This document shows, piece after piece, positions 19,645 to 28,794 of a stretch of 64,000 nucleotides of DNA; the stretch's first letter is position 1; every line of letters starts with the position of its first letter. The DNA is from Planctomycetota bacterium (lineage in GTDB: Bacteria; Planctomycetota; Planctomycetia; Pirellulales; Pirellulaceae). The stretch is taken from NCBI GenBank assembly GCA_017303505.1, contig JAFLCP010000024.1:1-64000 (forward strand), written 5' to 3'. Both the position numbers and the translations under genes were made by a program. The notes under the pieces were generated by a model, which saw nothing but the letters and a program-made list of their open reading frames with translations, searched no databases and was not told where the DNA came from.

Positions 19645-20564
19645 CCATAGAGGTACTCAAACCTGACATAGCTCAGGCAGCCATCGCGCTTCAGCGAATC
19701 TCGAAGAAGTATAAGCACTTTGAGTTGAAGGAAGTTTCATTCGAAATCGAGCAGGGGACGGTGGCAGGATTAATTGGCCCAAATGGGGCGGGCAAATCGA
19801 CTTCCATGCGCATCATGATGGGGTTAGTCCAGCCCGATAGCGGCGAAGTATCGGTCCTAGGACAAAAAATATCGTCCCACGAAGCTCATGCAAAACAGGA
19901 GATAGGTTTCTTCTCCGAGGATATGCGACTCTATAAGCCTGAAGCCTTGGGGTGGCATATGCAGTTTGTGCGTTCGCTTTATCCGAATTGGGATGAAGTG
20001 TATGCCAAGCAACTTTTGAAACGTTTCGGGCTATTGGAAGAACAACAAATCAAAGGCTTATCGCATGGACAACGCGTCAAAGCCATGTTGCTTTTGATTT
20101 TGGCTCGCAAGCCGAAGTTGTTGATTTTGGACGAGCCTACCAATGGGCTCGATCCAGTGGCCAAACATGAGATTCTGACGGAGTTGATGCGAGTTGTGGA
20201 AGATGATCAGCGAACGATCTTGTTTTCCTCGCACAATACTCAAGATGTAGAAAAGATCTGCGATTCCATCACGTTTATCGATCGAGGAGTTGTGGTTGCC
20301 TCGCGCCCTCGCGATGAATTCTTAGAGCGTTGGCGGCGAATCAAAGTGACGGCAGCTGAGAATTGGACGCTGCCCAATGTGAGAGGATTGAAAGTGGATT
20401 CGCAGCTTCGGTCGTTGCGGGTTTTGATTGCTGATGCCTACTCGGATGAAGTAAACGATCAGTTGTTGAAATCGGGAGCTGCCATCGAGGCGGTTGAAAC
20501 GCTTTCTTTAGAAGAGATTTTTGTGAATTCTGTGATGCGTGGTCGAGAAGGGGATGTGTCGTGA
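19641..20564 (+). CDS. ABC transporter ATP-binding protein (YtrB/CcmA-like)
   Basis: This 307-residue protein has Walker A GPNGAGKS (about residue 48), signature LSHGQR, Walker B LLILDEPTNGLDP and the H-loop region FSSHN. A C-terminal extension of about 90 residues is typical of ABC-2 type exporters. It would power the permease encoded immediately downstream, whose GTG start overlaps this stop by 4 bp. Regulation through the first-gene GntR repressor is implied by the operon. The substrate is not deducible from sequence. Confidence 0.9.
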   Translation: MTIEVLKPDIAQAAIALQRISKKYKHFELKEVSFEIEQGTVAGLIGPNGAGKSTSMRIMMGLVQPDSGEVSVLGQKISSHEAHAKQEIGFFSEDMRLYKPEALGWHMQFVRSLYPNWDEVYAKQLLKRFGLLEEQQIKGLSHGQRVKAMLLLILARKPKLLILDEPTNGLDPVAKHEILTELMRVVEDDQRTILFSSHNTQDVEKICDSITFIDRGVVVASRPRDEFLERWRRIKVTAAENWTLPNVRGLKVDSQLRSLRVLIADAYSDEVNDQLLKSGAAIEAVETLSLEEIFVNSVMRGREGDVS

Positions 20565-21235
20565 ACTTACAAGCGATCAAAATTTTGTTTCTGAAAGATC
20601 TGTTTCTTTGCAGACGCTATCTCTTCGGTTATTTAGCGGGGGCACTAGTCAGCGCATTGTTGACCGTCACACCGAACCAGACGCTCTCCTACATCGGTTT
20701 CATTCTGATGATGACAGTTGCGATTGGGTCGGGAATTCACATGATCGCCGTTCTACTGTTATCGGAATCAACAGACCAAACGCGGTTGTTTGTCATGAGT
20801 TTGCCGGTCAGTTTGTTGGATTATTCGATTGGCAAAATGAGCGTTGTGCTGGCGACATATTTGCTTCCCTGGTCGACGATGTTTGCATTGACGGTAATCG
20901 GAACGATTGTTTTGCCGGAAGCACATGATGGCAAGGTGGTCGTTATCCCCGCCATTTTCTTGTTCCTTTTCGCCAGCTTCATGTTGCAACTCGCGGTGGC
21001 CGTGGTCAGCGAGTCGGTAGGGATGACCATCAGCGTGATGGTCGCGGGAAACGTTCTGCTCAACCTCTTTTTGATGAAGATCTCCGCACTACCTGAGGTT
21101 AAGGCGGTATCGGATAGCAATCTCATTGTTTGGCCCGTCGCCATTCAATGGACGATTCTAATGGAAGTGTTGTTTATTGTCTTGGCCTTGGGTGTGTCGT
21201 TTTGGTTCCAAACTCGCACGCGCGATTTGGTGTGA
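20561..21235 (+). CDS. ABC-2 type permease
   Basis: This 224-residue protein has six hydrophobic segments (for example YLFGYLAGALVSALLTV, YIGFILMMTVAIGSGIHMI, VVLATYLLPWSTMFALTVIGTIV, FLFLFASFMLQLAVAVV). It has no catalytic motif, consistent with the membrane half of the exporter encoded by the preceding gene. Starts at GTG 20561, overlapping the ATPase stop. The acyltransferase start follows only 8 nt after its stop, so all four genes read as one operon. Confidence 0.82.
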   Translation: MNLQAIKILFLKDLFLCRRYLFGYLAGALVSALLTVTPNQTLSYIGFILMMTVAIGSGIHMIAVLLLSESTDQTRLFVMSLPVSLLDYSIGKMSVVLATYLLPWSTMFALTVIGTIVLPEAHDGKVVVIPAIFLFLFASFMLQLAVAVVSESVGMTISVMVAGNVLLNLFLMKISALPEVKAVSDSNLIVWPVAIQWTILMEVLFIVLALGVSFWFQTRTRDLV

Positions 21236-21243
21236 CATCTCGT

Positions 21244-22458
21244 ATGAATGCAAGCGAACACTCAGGAACTGTTTTGACGCGAGAGAACGCAACCGTGGAG
21301 ACGAGCCACGCGACCAGCGATCGTTTGCATTATCTCGACAATCTGCGAGCAATTGCGATGTTGTTGGGCGTGTTCCTGCATGCTGCTTTAGCCTATTGCG
21401 AACCTGCTCGCGCGATTTGGTTAGCGACGGACGCGCAAGGGAGCGTGGCCATTGACTCTGCTATTTGGTTTATCCATCTGTTTCGCATGAGTCTGTTTTT
21501 TTTGTTGTCTGGCTACTTTGGCAAACTCTTGTGGACACGGCGCGGGACATGGGCTTATTTGAAAAGTAGATTGCTCCGCATTGCTCTTCCCTTTGTACTC
21601 TTTTACCCGTTTTTATGGGGAGCGATGATGGTGGTATTCATCTTCGCTTTATCGTACCTGAAGCAACCCGATGGAATTATGGGGCTCATTGCGGAGGGGA
21701 TCAAGAATGGCGACGATGGTGGAGACCAAGAGCGATTTACGGCGATGCATCTGTGGTTTCTTTACTACCTTATGATGTTTGTTCTGGCGAGTCTTTTGTT
21801 CGTTCGTCTTCGGCTCAGTTGGCTTAATCGGGCGTTAAATGAATGGTACGGAATCGTGGGAGTGTGTGGAGTATTGATAGGTGCCGCCTGGATGGCCGAC
21901 TCACCACTACCTGCACCTGAATCGTTTATCCCAGTGTTATGGCCGTTCCTTTTTTATGGCACGTTCTATTGGTTGGGATGGCAGCTATTCGGAAACGAGC
22001 ATCGCATCGCGGCAATCGAAAAATTCGCTCCGCTGATTTTTGGAATCTGCGTGCTGCTCTATGTCCCTTACTATAGGTTTCTACCGCATCTCGATATTGC
22101 GATGGTGTTGAAACGTGGGGTGCCTTTACCAGTCGAACAGAGAAGCGTGTTAGCCGTATTGACGGGAATTCTCGCCCTGGGATTAACGTTTTCAAGTCTC
22201 GCACTGGGAAAGAGGTACCTCAACGGGAATCGCCCAACGATGCGTTTTCTGGCAGATGCATCGTATTGGATTTATTTGGTTCATCTACCTTTGGTTATTG
22301 GATTGCAAACAGCGCTGATCCCACTTCAGATCTCGATCTATTTGAAATTAACGGTCGTGATTCTGGTCACTCTATTTTTCTCGATGTTGAGTTATGTGGT
22401 GTTGGTGCGCTATACGCCCATCGGTTGGATGTTGCATGGAAAACGGAAGTTTCCCTGA
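21244..22458 (+). CDS. Integral membrane acyltransferase (acyltransferase-3/OpgC-like)
   Basis: This 404-residue protein opens with YLDNLRAIAMLLGVFLHAAL, whose His is the family catalytic candidate. FRMSLFFLLSGYF and SRLLRIALPFVLFYPFLWG follow, then about ten membrane segments ending near YTPIGWML. Such enzymes transfer acyl groups onto extracytoplasmic glycans (OpgC succinylates glucans). It is the last gene of the GntR-ABC operon, so it may act on the exported compound. ATG 21244 lies 8 nt after the permease stop; the frame opens further upstream inside the permease gene. Confidence 0.82.
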   Translation: MNASEHSGTVLTRENATVETSHATSDRLHYLDNLRAIAMLLGVFLHAALAYCEPARAIWLATDAQGSVAIDSAIWFIHLFRMSLFFLLSGYFGKLLWTRRGTWAYLKSRLLRIALPFVLFYPFLWGAMMVVFIFALSYLKQPDGIMGLIAEGIKNGDDGGDQERFTAMHLWFLYYLMMFVLASLLFVRLRLSWLNRALNEWYGIVGVCGVLIGAAWMADSPLPAPESFIPVLWPFLFYGTFYWLGWQLFGNEHRIAAIEKFAPLIFGICVLLYVPYYRFLPHLDIAMVLKRGVPLPVEQRSVLAVLTGILALGLTFSSLALGKRYLNGNRPTMRFLADASYWIYLVHLPLVIGLQTALIPLQISIYLKLTVVILVTLFFSMLSYVVLVRYTPIGWMLHGKRKFP

Positions 22459-22511
22459 GCGTTTTTTCGCCATGGGAGTCCGCGAAGATCGAAATCATCA
22501 ATGCCGTAAGT

Positions 22512-23714
22512 CTATCGCGAAAGTTTCTTTAGCTGGGCAATGCTTTCAGCCAGGCCTTCACCAATTCGACCAAGGATTTTGGCGGAGCCGAGGTAATGGA
22601 ATTCAAAGTTGGAGATGCCCGTTTTTAGAATGGTCCGTTCATGTTCGGTAAGACCTTCGGCGACCATTTTCTCCATAAGTTCGCGTTCTTGGGGAGGTGA
22701 TAGTTTATCCTGTTTCGCCTTTTGTTTGGCTTGGTTCTTGAGCTTGTCTTCTTTTTGCTTCGCAGTGCTCAGTTCGTTGTCCCAGAACTGTTCGGTCAAC
22801 ACGGCGGAAACATTGTTTTGGAATTCGGGGAGCTTGGCTGGAGCGGCCATCGCATTGCGAAAATTTTGATGAACAGTCGCGTAACGCTGTTGTTCAGCAG
22901 AATAGAGTTTAACCGGGCCTCCAACTCCAAGGACTCCAATAACAAATGGAAGTTCGGGTGCATTGAGATCTTTGCGAACATCGCGAATAAAGTGGGTCAT
23001 GACTTCGGAATACTGACTGTAGCCGTTGGGCTGATCGCGGTGTGCATAGGTGCCTGAATCGACCATGTCATTCCAACCTTGGAACCAAACGAAACCGGCA
23101 AGTTCGTAGCCATCTTCCGGCTTATAGTCGGGAACAACGCGTGGAATGTCTGCAAGCACCGTGCGTACATGTTCGATCATTTGACGATAGAAAACACCCG
23201 TTGCCGCTGTTTTCTCAGCTTGAATGGCTGTTAAGTCTTTGCCACCTTTTTCGAAGGCTTGGATTTGCTCAGGATTGAAAACGTACGGGCCTGCACTGGG
23301 TGGGCGAAAATCGGTGTTTAGGCTTTTCCCGCCCCATGAAGTTTTGATGATGAGGATTTTCCCAGGCACATATTCTTGAATGGTGAGTCCAAACGTGAAT
23401 TCTGGTCCAATCTTCGGTCCGTTTTGACTGGCACCAAAACCTGATGTGAGCTTACCTGTTTGTTCTTGGTCGGCGCAGCCGATGGAAGAGATCCACACTC
23501 GATCGCAAACTTGATGGCTCCCATCCGGCCGAACCATCTTTTTGTAAAGTCCCTGCGTCGCTGGATCCATCGCGATATGTTCAAAGGTCCGCACATGGGC
23601 ATGACCTTGCATGTTGGACTGACCAGCCAGAATGAAGACTTGGAGTGGTTCTGCAGATAAAGCCGTCAAAGAAAAACAATTCACAGCGAACAGAACCAGC
23701 AGCATTCGTAGCAT
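22512..23714 (-). CDS. Secreted DUF303/SGNH esterase (sialate O-acetylesterase-like), second copy
   Basis: This 400-residue protein has a signal peptide (MLRMLLVLFAVNCFSLTALSA) and then VFILAGQSNMQGHAH with the SGNH nucleophile. IKTSWGGKSLNTDFRPPSAGP, ELAGFVWFQGWNDMVD and a late FEFHYLGSAKILGRIGEG with the catalytic His region follow. An unusual lysine/glutamine-rich helical insertion (KQKEDKLKNQAKQKAKQDKL) sits at about 315-335, just before the catalytic His. It is only distantly similar to the esterase at 5366 and so not a recent duplicate. Likely deacetylates polysaccharide in the periplasm. Confidence 0.83.
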   Translation of the reverse strand: MLRMLLVLFAVNCFSLTALSAEPLQVFILAGQSNMQGHAHVRTFEHIAMDPATQGLYKKMVRPDGSHQVCDRVWISSIGCADQEQTGKLTSGFGASQNGPKIGPEFTFGLTIQEYVPGKILIIKTSWGGKSLNTDFRPPSAGPYVFNPEQIQAFEKGGKDLTAIQAEKTAATGVFYRQMIEHVRTVLADIPRVVPDYKPEDGYELAGFVWFQGWNDMVDSGTYAHRDQPNGYSQYSEVMTHFIRDVRKDLNAPELPFVIGVLGVGGPVKLYSAEQQRYATVHQNFRNAMAAPAKLPEFQNNVSAVLTEQFWDNELSTAKQKEDKLKNQAKQKAKQDKLSPPQERELMEKMVAEGLTEHERTILKTGISNFEFHYLGSAKILGRIGEGLAESIAQLKKLSR

Positions 23715-23754
23715 GAGCGCACGACCTTTAGCGGAAATAGATTAGGACGAAGGA

Positions 23755-24099
23755 TTAGGCTTTGCGAACAAATTCGGATTTGAGTTGCATCGCACCGATA
23801 CCGTCAATTTTGCAATCGATATCGTGGTCTCCATCGACTAAGCGAATATTCTTCACTTTGGTACCCACTTTGACGACCAACGAGGAGCCGCGAACCTTGA
23901 GGTCTTTGATCACCACGACGGAGTCGCCGTTTTGTAAAAGGTTGCCATTGGCATCGCGAATTCCATCATCTGTTGCCGAGGCATCTGCAGTGCTGCCTGC
24001 CTTGGACCATTCGTGTCCACAGGTTGGACAAACGTAGAGAATTCCATCTTCGTAGGTGTATTCGGCTTGGCAAGCAGGGCAGGGTGGAAGTTGCGACAT
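23755..24099 (-). CDS. PhnA/YjdM-family zinc-ribbon protein
   Basis: This 114-residue protein has an N-terminal zinc ribbon ([21 protein letters not shown]) followed by the PhnA SH3-like core ([59 protein letters not shown]). This is close to the usual full-length family. The name comes from a phosphonate operon of E. coli, but the protein itself has no proven role there. It is transcribed alone, between an esterase and an AraC regulator. Confidence 0.92.
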   Translation of the reverse strand: MSQLPPCPACQAEYTYEDGILYVCPTCGHEWSKAGSTADASATDDGIRDANGNLLQNGDSVVVIKDLKVRGSSLVVKVGTKVKNIRLVDGDHDIDCKIDGIGAMQLKSEFVRKA

Positions 24100-24222
24100 G
24101 AAAGAACTCGGAAACAGAATGCGGAGATAATTTGGACATTGTTGCCGTATTTCATTCTAAATGAAAGTGGGCCTATTTCGAGAGGCGTGAGAGGGAATGC
24201 CTAGTCCAAATCGCAAACGAGA

Positions 24223-25149
24223 CTATTTACGTTCGTCAGTGTCTCGTCGAAAAATGATGGGGGAGTGGCCATAAAAACGTTTGAACGCACTGCTGAAGGA
24301 GCTTGGGGAATCGTAGCCCACCATTTTTCCAATAGCGGCGATTTCAATATGGCTTTCCTTCAGAAGTTTCTGCGCATGTTCCATTCGCAGCTTGTAAAGG
24401 TACTCTAGCGGCGGAACTCCCAGCTGTTCATGGAAACGCTGCGCGAACGTAGAACGAGAGACAAAGATCAGCCGCGCCATGCTCTCAACGGTCAAGGGAT
24501 GATCGAGTTGTGCGGCGAGTTTCTGCGCTACCAGAACAAATCGAGGGTCTTGGGGAATGGGTTCAGACACTACCTCTGGTTGAGGCTTTACTTCTACTAT
24601 TGAAGCAGTTTGAATTGTTGCCGACTGCAAAAAGAGAAGTTCCATCTGCTTCGCCAAAATTGCCGGGATATCGCAATGGAACTTGTAGCATTCATTCCAG
24701 CCCATATCTGCGAGATTGCGATGCAAATAGCGAGGGAATAAGCGATTGACCAGTGGGAGTTGGAACAGATCAAATTGAAATCGTCCCACGACGAATTGCG
24801 TGATTTGGGTACTGTGATTGCGACCTTGCAGCGATAGCGTCTCAGTCACTTCAGACTCATTCTGCGCGTTGGGAAGAAATGGTTGGAGCGAATAGGTTTT
24901 GGCCGAATCTCTCAAAATCACGAAATCGAATTTCTTGAGTAACGCTCGATTCTGAAACTGATCGGTTGTGGATAACCAGGCCTCACCAGATTGCACCAGA
25001 ATCAAAACGGCTTGCTCCGATTTGGCTTGAAAATGCTGGACACGATTGCCTGGCAGCGTTTCGACTCCTTTAAGTTCCATCTTCAGGGCATGAAGCTGCT
25101 CATTAAGCTCATGAGCTTTGAGCGGTACGGTCATTGTTGAAGCGGACAT
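24223..25149 (-). CDS. AraC-family transcriptional regulator (cupin-type sensor)
   Basis: This 308-residue protein has an N-terminal cupin-like sensor (about 10-190) with VQHFQAKSEQAVLILVQSGEAWL. A C-terminal AraC double helix-turn-helix follows: LTVESMARLIFVSRSTFAQRF with LGVPPLEYL, then IAAIGKMVGYDSPSSFSSAFKRF with GHSPIIFRR. The cupin-6 AraC subgroup usually activates a neighbouring oxidoreductase or efflux gene, but none is adjacent here. It is divergent from the low-complexity protein gene at 25459. AAGGAG lies 12 nt upstream of the start. Confidence 0.88.
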   Translation of the reverse strand: MSASTMTVPLKAHELNEQLHALKMELKGVETLPGNRVQHFQAKSEQAVLILVQSGEAWLSTTDQFQNRALLKKFDFVILRDSAKTYSLQPFLPNAQNESEVTETLSLQGRNHSTQITQFVVGRFQFDLFQLPLVNRLFPRYLHRNLADMGWNECYKFHCDIPAILAKQMELLFLQSATIQTASIVEVKPQPEVVSEPIPQDPRFVLVAQKLAAQLDHPLTVESMARLIFVSRSTFAQRFHEQLGVPPLEYLYKLRMEHAQKLLKESHIEIAAIGKMVGYDSPSSFSSAFKRFYGHSPIIFRRDTDERK

Positions 25150-25458
25150 CCCATCCGTCTCCTTGTGAATTCATAGATAAAAGGGGAGACCAACTCCTTT
25201 ATCTGGACGATTCCGATAGCCATTAGTCACGTTTGAGGGGAGAGTTTTTCCACCAAGGAGGCAAATTCAGACGACTGACGAACTCGGTAGCGATTCTTTA
25301 ACGAAAAAGTTAGAAAAATTGCAAATAGAGTGACTAAACCCCATTAGTGGTACCGATTCTTCAACTAGATTTCCAAACTTCGACGTTACAGCCCTGTTAT
25401 TGACAGAAGACCTGGGTGTCCAATTTTGGCCCATTCGGTAGTTTTTTGGGGGTAGGAT
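25150..25458. other. Divergent intergenic region with an imperfect hairpin
   Basis: ATAAAAGGGGAG around 25177-25188 pairs imperfectly with CTCCTTTAT (25194-25202). It would lie in the 5' part of the AraC mRNA. No gene or clear promoter pair is seen in the remaining bases. Confidence 0.35.
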
Positions 25459-26037
25459 ATGAGTTCCATTTCGTCGGTAAGCAGCAGTGCTTACGCTCGC
25501 CTAGCCAGTGGCATTAATGGTCGGCCTGCGAGCCCTGCTCAGCGTCTTGAGAAAGACTTGACGGCGTTTCTGAACGATCGAGGTGTGTCTGCCGAAGATC
25601 AAAAGGCGATTTTGGCGGAGATCAAGGAAGGTCTTTCATCGGCGTCATCCAGTGGTGGTCGGCCAGATCCGTCCACCTTCAAAGAGATCGTGCAGAGTGT
25701 ATTGGATGACCATGGACTTAAAGGGACGGACTTTATCGACTCCCTGCCCACACCCCCAGCACGACCAAGTCAGGGAGGTGGTGAAAGTACAGGAATTGGA
25801 GGTGGAGGGCGTCCTAATGGACCACCTCCGGGGCCACCGCCAGGACCACCACCGAGCGAAGGCGTAGGTGGCGCTTCCAGCACCAGTTCGACAACCAGTA
25901 CCGACGAGACTGAAGAAGAGACATTTCTTGAGAAGCTCTTAGCTCTGTTGAAATCGCAAAGCAAAGCAACATCGTCTGCAAAATCGACCTCCGTTGCAGC
26001 GACGTTCACCAGCGATACGATTGACCTGTTGGCTTAA
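25459..26037 (+). CDS. Unrecognised low-complexity Ser/Gly/Pro-rich protein
   Basis: I do not recognise this 192-residue protein. It starts MSSISSVSSSAYARL without a signal peptide. A compact helical region follows at about 28-98 (RLEKDLTAFLNDRGVSAEDQKAILAEIKEGL and a second pair ending KGTDFIDSL), then a Gly/Pro linker with PPPGPPPGPPP, a Ser/Thr run, an acidic helix (DETEEETFLEKLLALLKSQ) and a Ser/Thr-rich tail. GGGGGTAGGAT precedes the ATG. The Ser-rich N-terminus and EF-hand-like helix pairs recall small bacterial proteins whose function is unknown. Codon pattern looks coding throughout. Confidence 0.6.
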   Translation: MSSISSVSSSAYARLASGINGRPASPAQRLEKDLTAFLNDRGVSAEDQKAILAEIKEGLSSASSSGGRPDPSTFKEIVQSVLDDHGLKGTDFIDSLPTPPARPSQGGGESTGIGGGGRPNGPPPGPPPGPPPSEGVGGASSTSSTTSTDETEEETFLEKLLALLKSQSKATSSAKSTSVAATFTSDTIDLLA

Positions 26038-26066
26038 TACTGATTCGTCTTTGATCTCTGATGGCC

Positions 26067-27161
26067 TTAGTTGCTCAACGCTTGTCGCAGCACTGGTTCG
26101 AATGCATCGGCATGTCGGAAGAAACCAAGATCGGAAGGATGTGATCCATCGGTTGTATCGTCGCGATCATTGCCCAGCAAAGATTCGCCGTCGATGTAGT
26201 GCAGTTTCTTAACTCCACCGTCAAGCAATTTTTGGTACTCACTTTTTAGGGCTTGTCGACTGGAATCGTTGCGTGCCTTTTGAGATGGAATCGCCCATGA
26301 ACCGGAATAGCTTCGGTCCTCTACTAAGACGATAGGCGTTTCTGGATGGGTGGAACGCAAGTGGTTTACCAGTGGTGCTGTTTTCTCTTTGACTTCAGCG
26401 GCGTTCATGTTGGGTAGGCAATCAATGACATAAGTTGCCGCATCGAGTTCGGACAACAACCGCCCAACTTCAATGTCCATACGACCATTGCCACTAAAGC
26501 CGAGGTTAATGATCGGGCGATTGAGACGTCGTCCTAAGATCGACGGATGTGGCATGCCAGGCCGGGAAGCGCAGGCACCATGTGTGATCGATGTTCCATA
26601 AAAGACAATCGGTTTGTCGGAGCGAGGAGCGAGTGGTTTGAATGATTGGGATTTTGGAACACCGATTCGCAGATGTTCGGTCCCGTTGTAAAGTGGCAAA
26701 TAAATGACATATTCGCGCCGAACTCCATCCAAACCTGAAATGATTGCCCCTTGATTCTCTTGGGCTTTAGGGGCATAAACGGCGATCCACTTCCAGGCAC
26801 CAGTGGGATCTACGCCATACAAGTCTAAGCCAGATACACCAGTTGCAGGCATGTGCGGCATAGCTAAATTCGAACTGGTTACTTTGTAATCGACATGGAT
26901 TTCAGCGGCATCTGTTTCGAATCGCACTAACATGCCGGCTGAGTGCCGACTCAAGTTCCAGACGGCATCTGTCACGACTCCCTTGGCTTTGGATGGAAGG
27001 CGATCAAACCATTTTTCGGTTTCCGTAAATCCTTTTCCTTCGATACCCCAATCTCTAACGTCGCTCCACTGGAGTTCGTTCTGAGCGAATGCCGTTCTGG
27101 TTTGAATCGAAACCACGGCAACAGATGTAGCGGCCAAAAAAGTGCGGCGAGAAACGTTCAT
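26067..27161 (-). CDS. Tat-exported SGNH hydrolase with N-terminal GxDLY domain
   Basis: This 364-residue protein begins MNVSRRTFLAATSVAVVSIQ, a twin-arginine signal. A beta-sandwich with VSGLDLYGVDPTGAWKWIAVY (the GxDLY family) follows, then the SGNH catalytic domain: FYGTSITHGACASRPG with the nucleophile Ser, NLGFSGNGRMD, VIDCLPNMN and the terminal DGSHPSDLGFFRHADA carrying Asp and His. Such proteins are sugar-ester hydrolases in Bacteroidota and Planctomycetota. ATG 27161 is selected over the longer frame to 27335 because it places the Tat motif at the N-terminus. Confidence 0.85.
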   Translation of the reverse strand: MNVSRRTFLAATSVAVVSIQTRTAFAQNELQWSDVRDWGIEGKGFTETEKWFDRLPSKAKGVVTDAVWNLSRHSAGMLVRFETDAAEIHVDYKVTSSNLAMPHMPATGVSGLDLYGVDPTGAWKWIAVYAPKAQENQGAIISGLDGVRREYVIYLPLYNGTEHLRIGVPKSQSFKPLAPRSDKPIVFYGTSITHGACASRPGMPHPSILGRRLNRPIINLGFSGNGRMDIEVGRLLSELDAATYVIDCLPNMNAAEVKEKTAPLVNHLRSTHPETPIVLVEDRSYSGSWAIPSQKARNDSSRQALKSEYQKLLDGGVKKLHYIDGESLLGNDRDDTTDGSHPSDLGFFRHADAFEPVLRQALSN

Positions 27162-27398
27162 CGGTGAGTTCCAAGATGAGGAGGGAGTAAGGCTGGTTGG
27201 CAAGCCAAGAACATCGCTCACAGGGTGACGCGAGATGCTTGGACCGCGAGATGATAGTTTATCTAACAGTGTAGAGCCACTACCACTGGTTGCCCGAAAA
27301 ACCAACGTGAATTCTGTGGAATAAAGCCCGCTCAAGCGATAAACTCTGGCGTCTCGATGATCGATTCTAAACGCGAATTTCTCAGGCGGAGTGAATTC

Positions 27399-28697
27399 AT
27401 GCGATACTGCCTTGTGGCCCTATTCGGGTTGGTTCAGCTTTCTCACTTGCTTTCAGTGTTGGCCATTGGTGACGAGCTTAATGGTGGTGGTAAAAATCGG
27501 AGCGACGATTGGTCGCGATTTCGTGGGCCTCTCGCGATGGGAGTTTCTGACGCGAAGAACCTTCCAGAAAAGTGGAGTCAATCATCGGGCATCGCTTGGA
27601 AAACACCGCTCCCTGGGGCTGGTGCATCCAGTCCGATTGTTTATGGCAACAAGATTTTTTTGACGAGTTATACGGGCTATTTTGTACCTGGCGAAGATGG
27701 TGGTTCGTTGGATGAACTTCAACGTCATTTGCTATGTTTGGATCTAAGTTCGGGTAAAGTCCTCTGGGATAAAGCCATCGCCGCGAAGTTACCAGAGGAA
27801 GAGCGAATTCGCGATCATGGATACGCGGCCAATTCAGTCGCTGTTGATGCCGAACATGTTTACGCTTTCTTCGGGAAGTCTGGCGTATTTGCGTTTGATC
27901 ATGCGGGGAAGCAAAAATGGCAAGCCGATGTGGGAGAGAAAACCCATGGCTGGGGAACGTCGGCATCGCCTGTGTTGTTTGGTGATTTGGTTTTTATCAA
28001 TGCGAGTGTGGAGAGCGAGTCCTTGATCGCGTTGGATCGCGCAACGGGAAAACAGGTTTGGAAAGCTGGTGGGATTCGCGAGGCCTGGAACACGCCGATC
28101 GTCATCGAGTCCCAAGAGGGGAGGCAGGAATTAGTGATTGCCACCCAAGGAAAGATTTTGGCATTTGCGCCCGACACGGGGAAACCTCTGTGGAGTTGCA
28201 ATACCGATATTGGCTGGTACATGGTCCCGTGCGTGGTGGCTCATGATGGGATTGTCTATTGTTTGGGAGGAAGATCGGGAACCGCTTCTTTAGCTGTGCG
28301 AGCTGGTGGAAGTGGAGACGTTACCAAAACGCACCGACTCTGGACCAGTCCAAAAGGCTCCAATGTTTCATCGCCCGTTTATCTGGATGGGCATCTTTAT
28401 TGGGCTCATGAATCACGCGAGATCGCCTATTGCGTCGAGGCCAAGAGTGGAGAAGTGGTTTATGAAAAACGTTTGAATCGCGCAGGGCAATTCTATTCCT
28501 CCGCTTTGTTAGCGGATGGCAAACTCTATTATGTGAGTCGCGAAGGGAAGACGTTTGTGTTGGCTGCTAAGCCGGAGTACGAAGAAATCGCCGTAAACGA
28601 TCTCAACGATCGATCGGTATTCAACGCTTCACCAGCAGTTGCGGGTAACCGTTTGCTCATCCGCTCCGACAAATTTTTGTATTGCATAGGCGAGTAG
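27399..28697 (+). CDS. Secreted PQQ-like beta-propeller protein
   Basis: This 432-residue protein has a signal segment (MRYCLVALFGLVQLSHLLSVLA). About seven blades follow, with WSRFRGPLAMGVSDAKNLP, LDLSSGKVLWDKAI, FDHAGKQKWQADVG, LDRATGKQVWKAGG and FAPDTGKPLWSCN. The WxRFRGP opening is common in planctomycete propellers. It need not bind PQQ, because the fold is often a protein-interaction scaffold as in BamB. ATG 27399 follows GGCGGAG; an earlier ATG at 27357 would bury the signal peptide. Divergent from the SGNH hydrolase gene. Confidence 0.85.
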   Translation: MRYCLVALFGLVQLSHLLSVLAIGDELNGGGKNRSDDWSRFRGPLAMGVSDAKNLPEKWSQSSGIAWKTPLPGAGASSPIVYGNKIFLTSYTGYFVPGEDGGSLDELQRHLLCLDLSSGKVLWDKAIAAKLPEEERIRDHGYAANSVAVDAEHVYAFFGKSGVFAFDHAGKQKWQADVGEKTHGWGTSASPVLFGDLVFINASVESESLIALDRATGKQVWKAGGIREAWNTPIVIESQEGRQELVIATQGKILAFAPDTGKPLWSCNTDIGWYMVPCVVAHDGIVYCLGGRSGTASLAVRAGGSGDVTKTHRLWTSPKGSNVSSPVYLDGHLYWAHESREIAYCVEAKSGEVVYEKRLNRAGQFYSSALLADGKLYYVSREGKTFVLAAKPEYEEIAVNDLNDRSVFNASPAVAGNRLLIRSDKFLYCIGE

Positions 28698-28794
28698 TTA
28701 GGGAGCGGATTGCTATTCGCAGCCCGGCGTTGATTGGCGATCGTGTCTGATGATCTTACCGAGAGTGGTTGGGCAGCCTGACCACTCATCGAGA

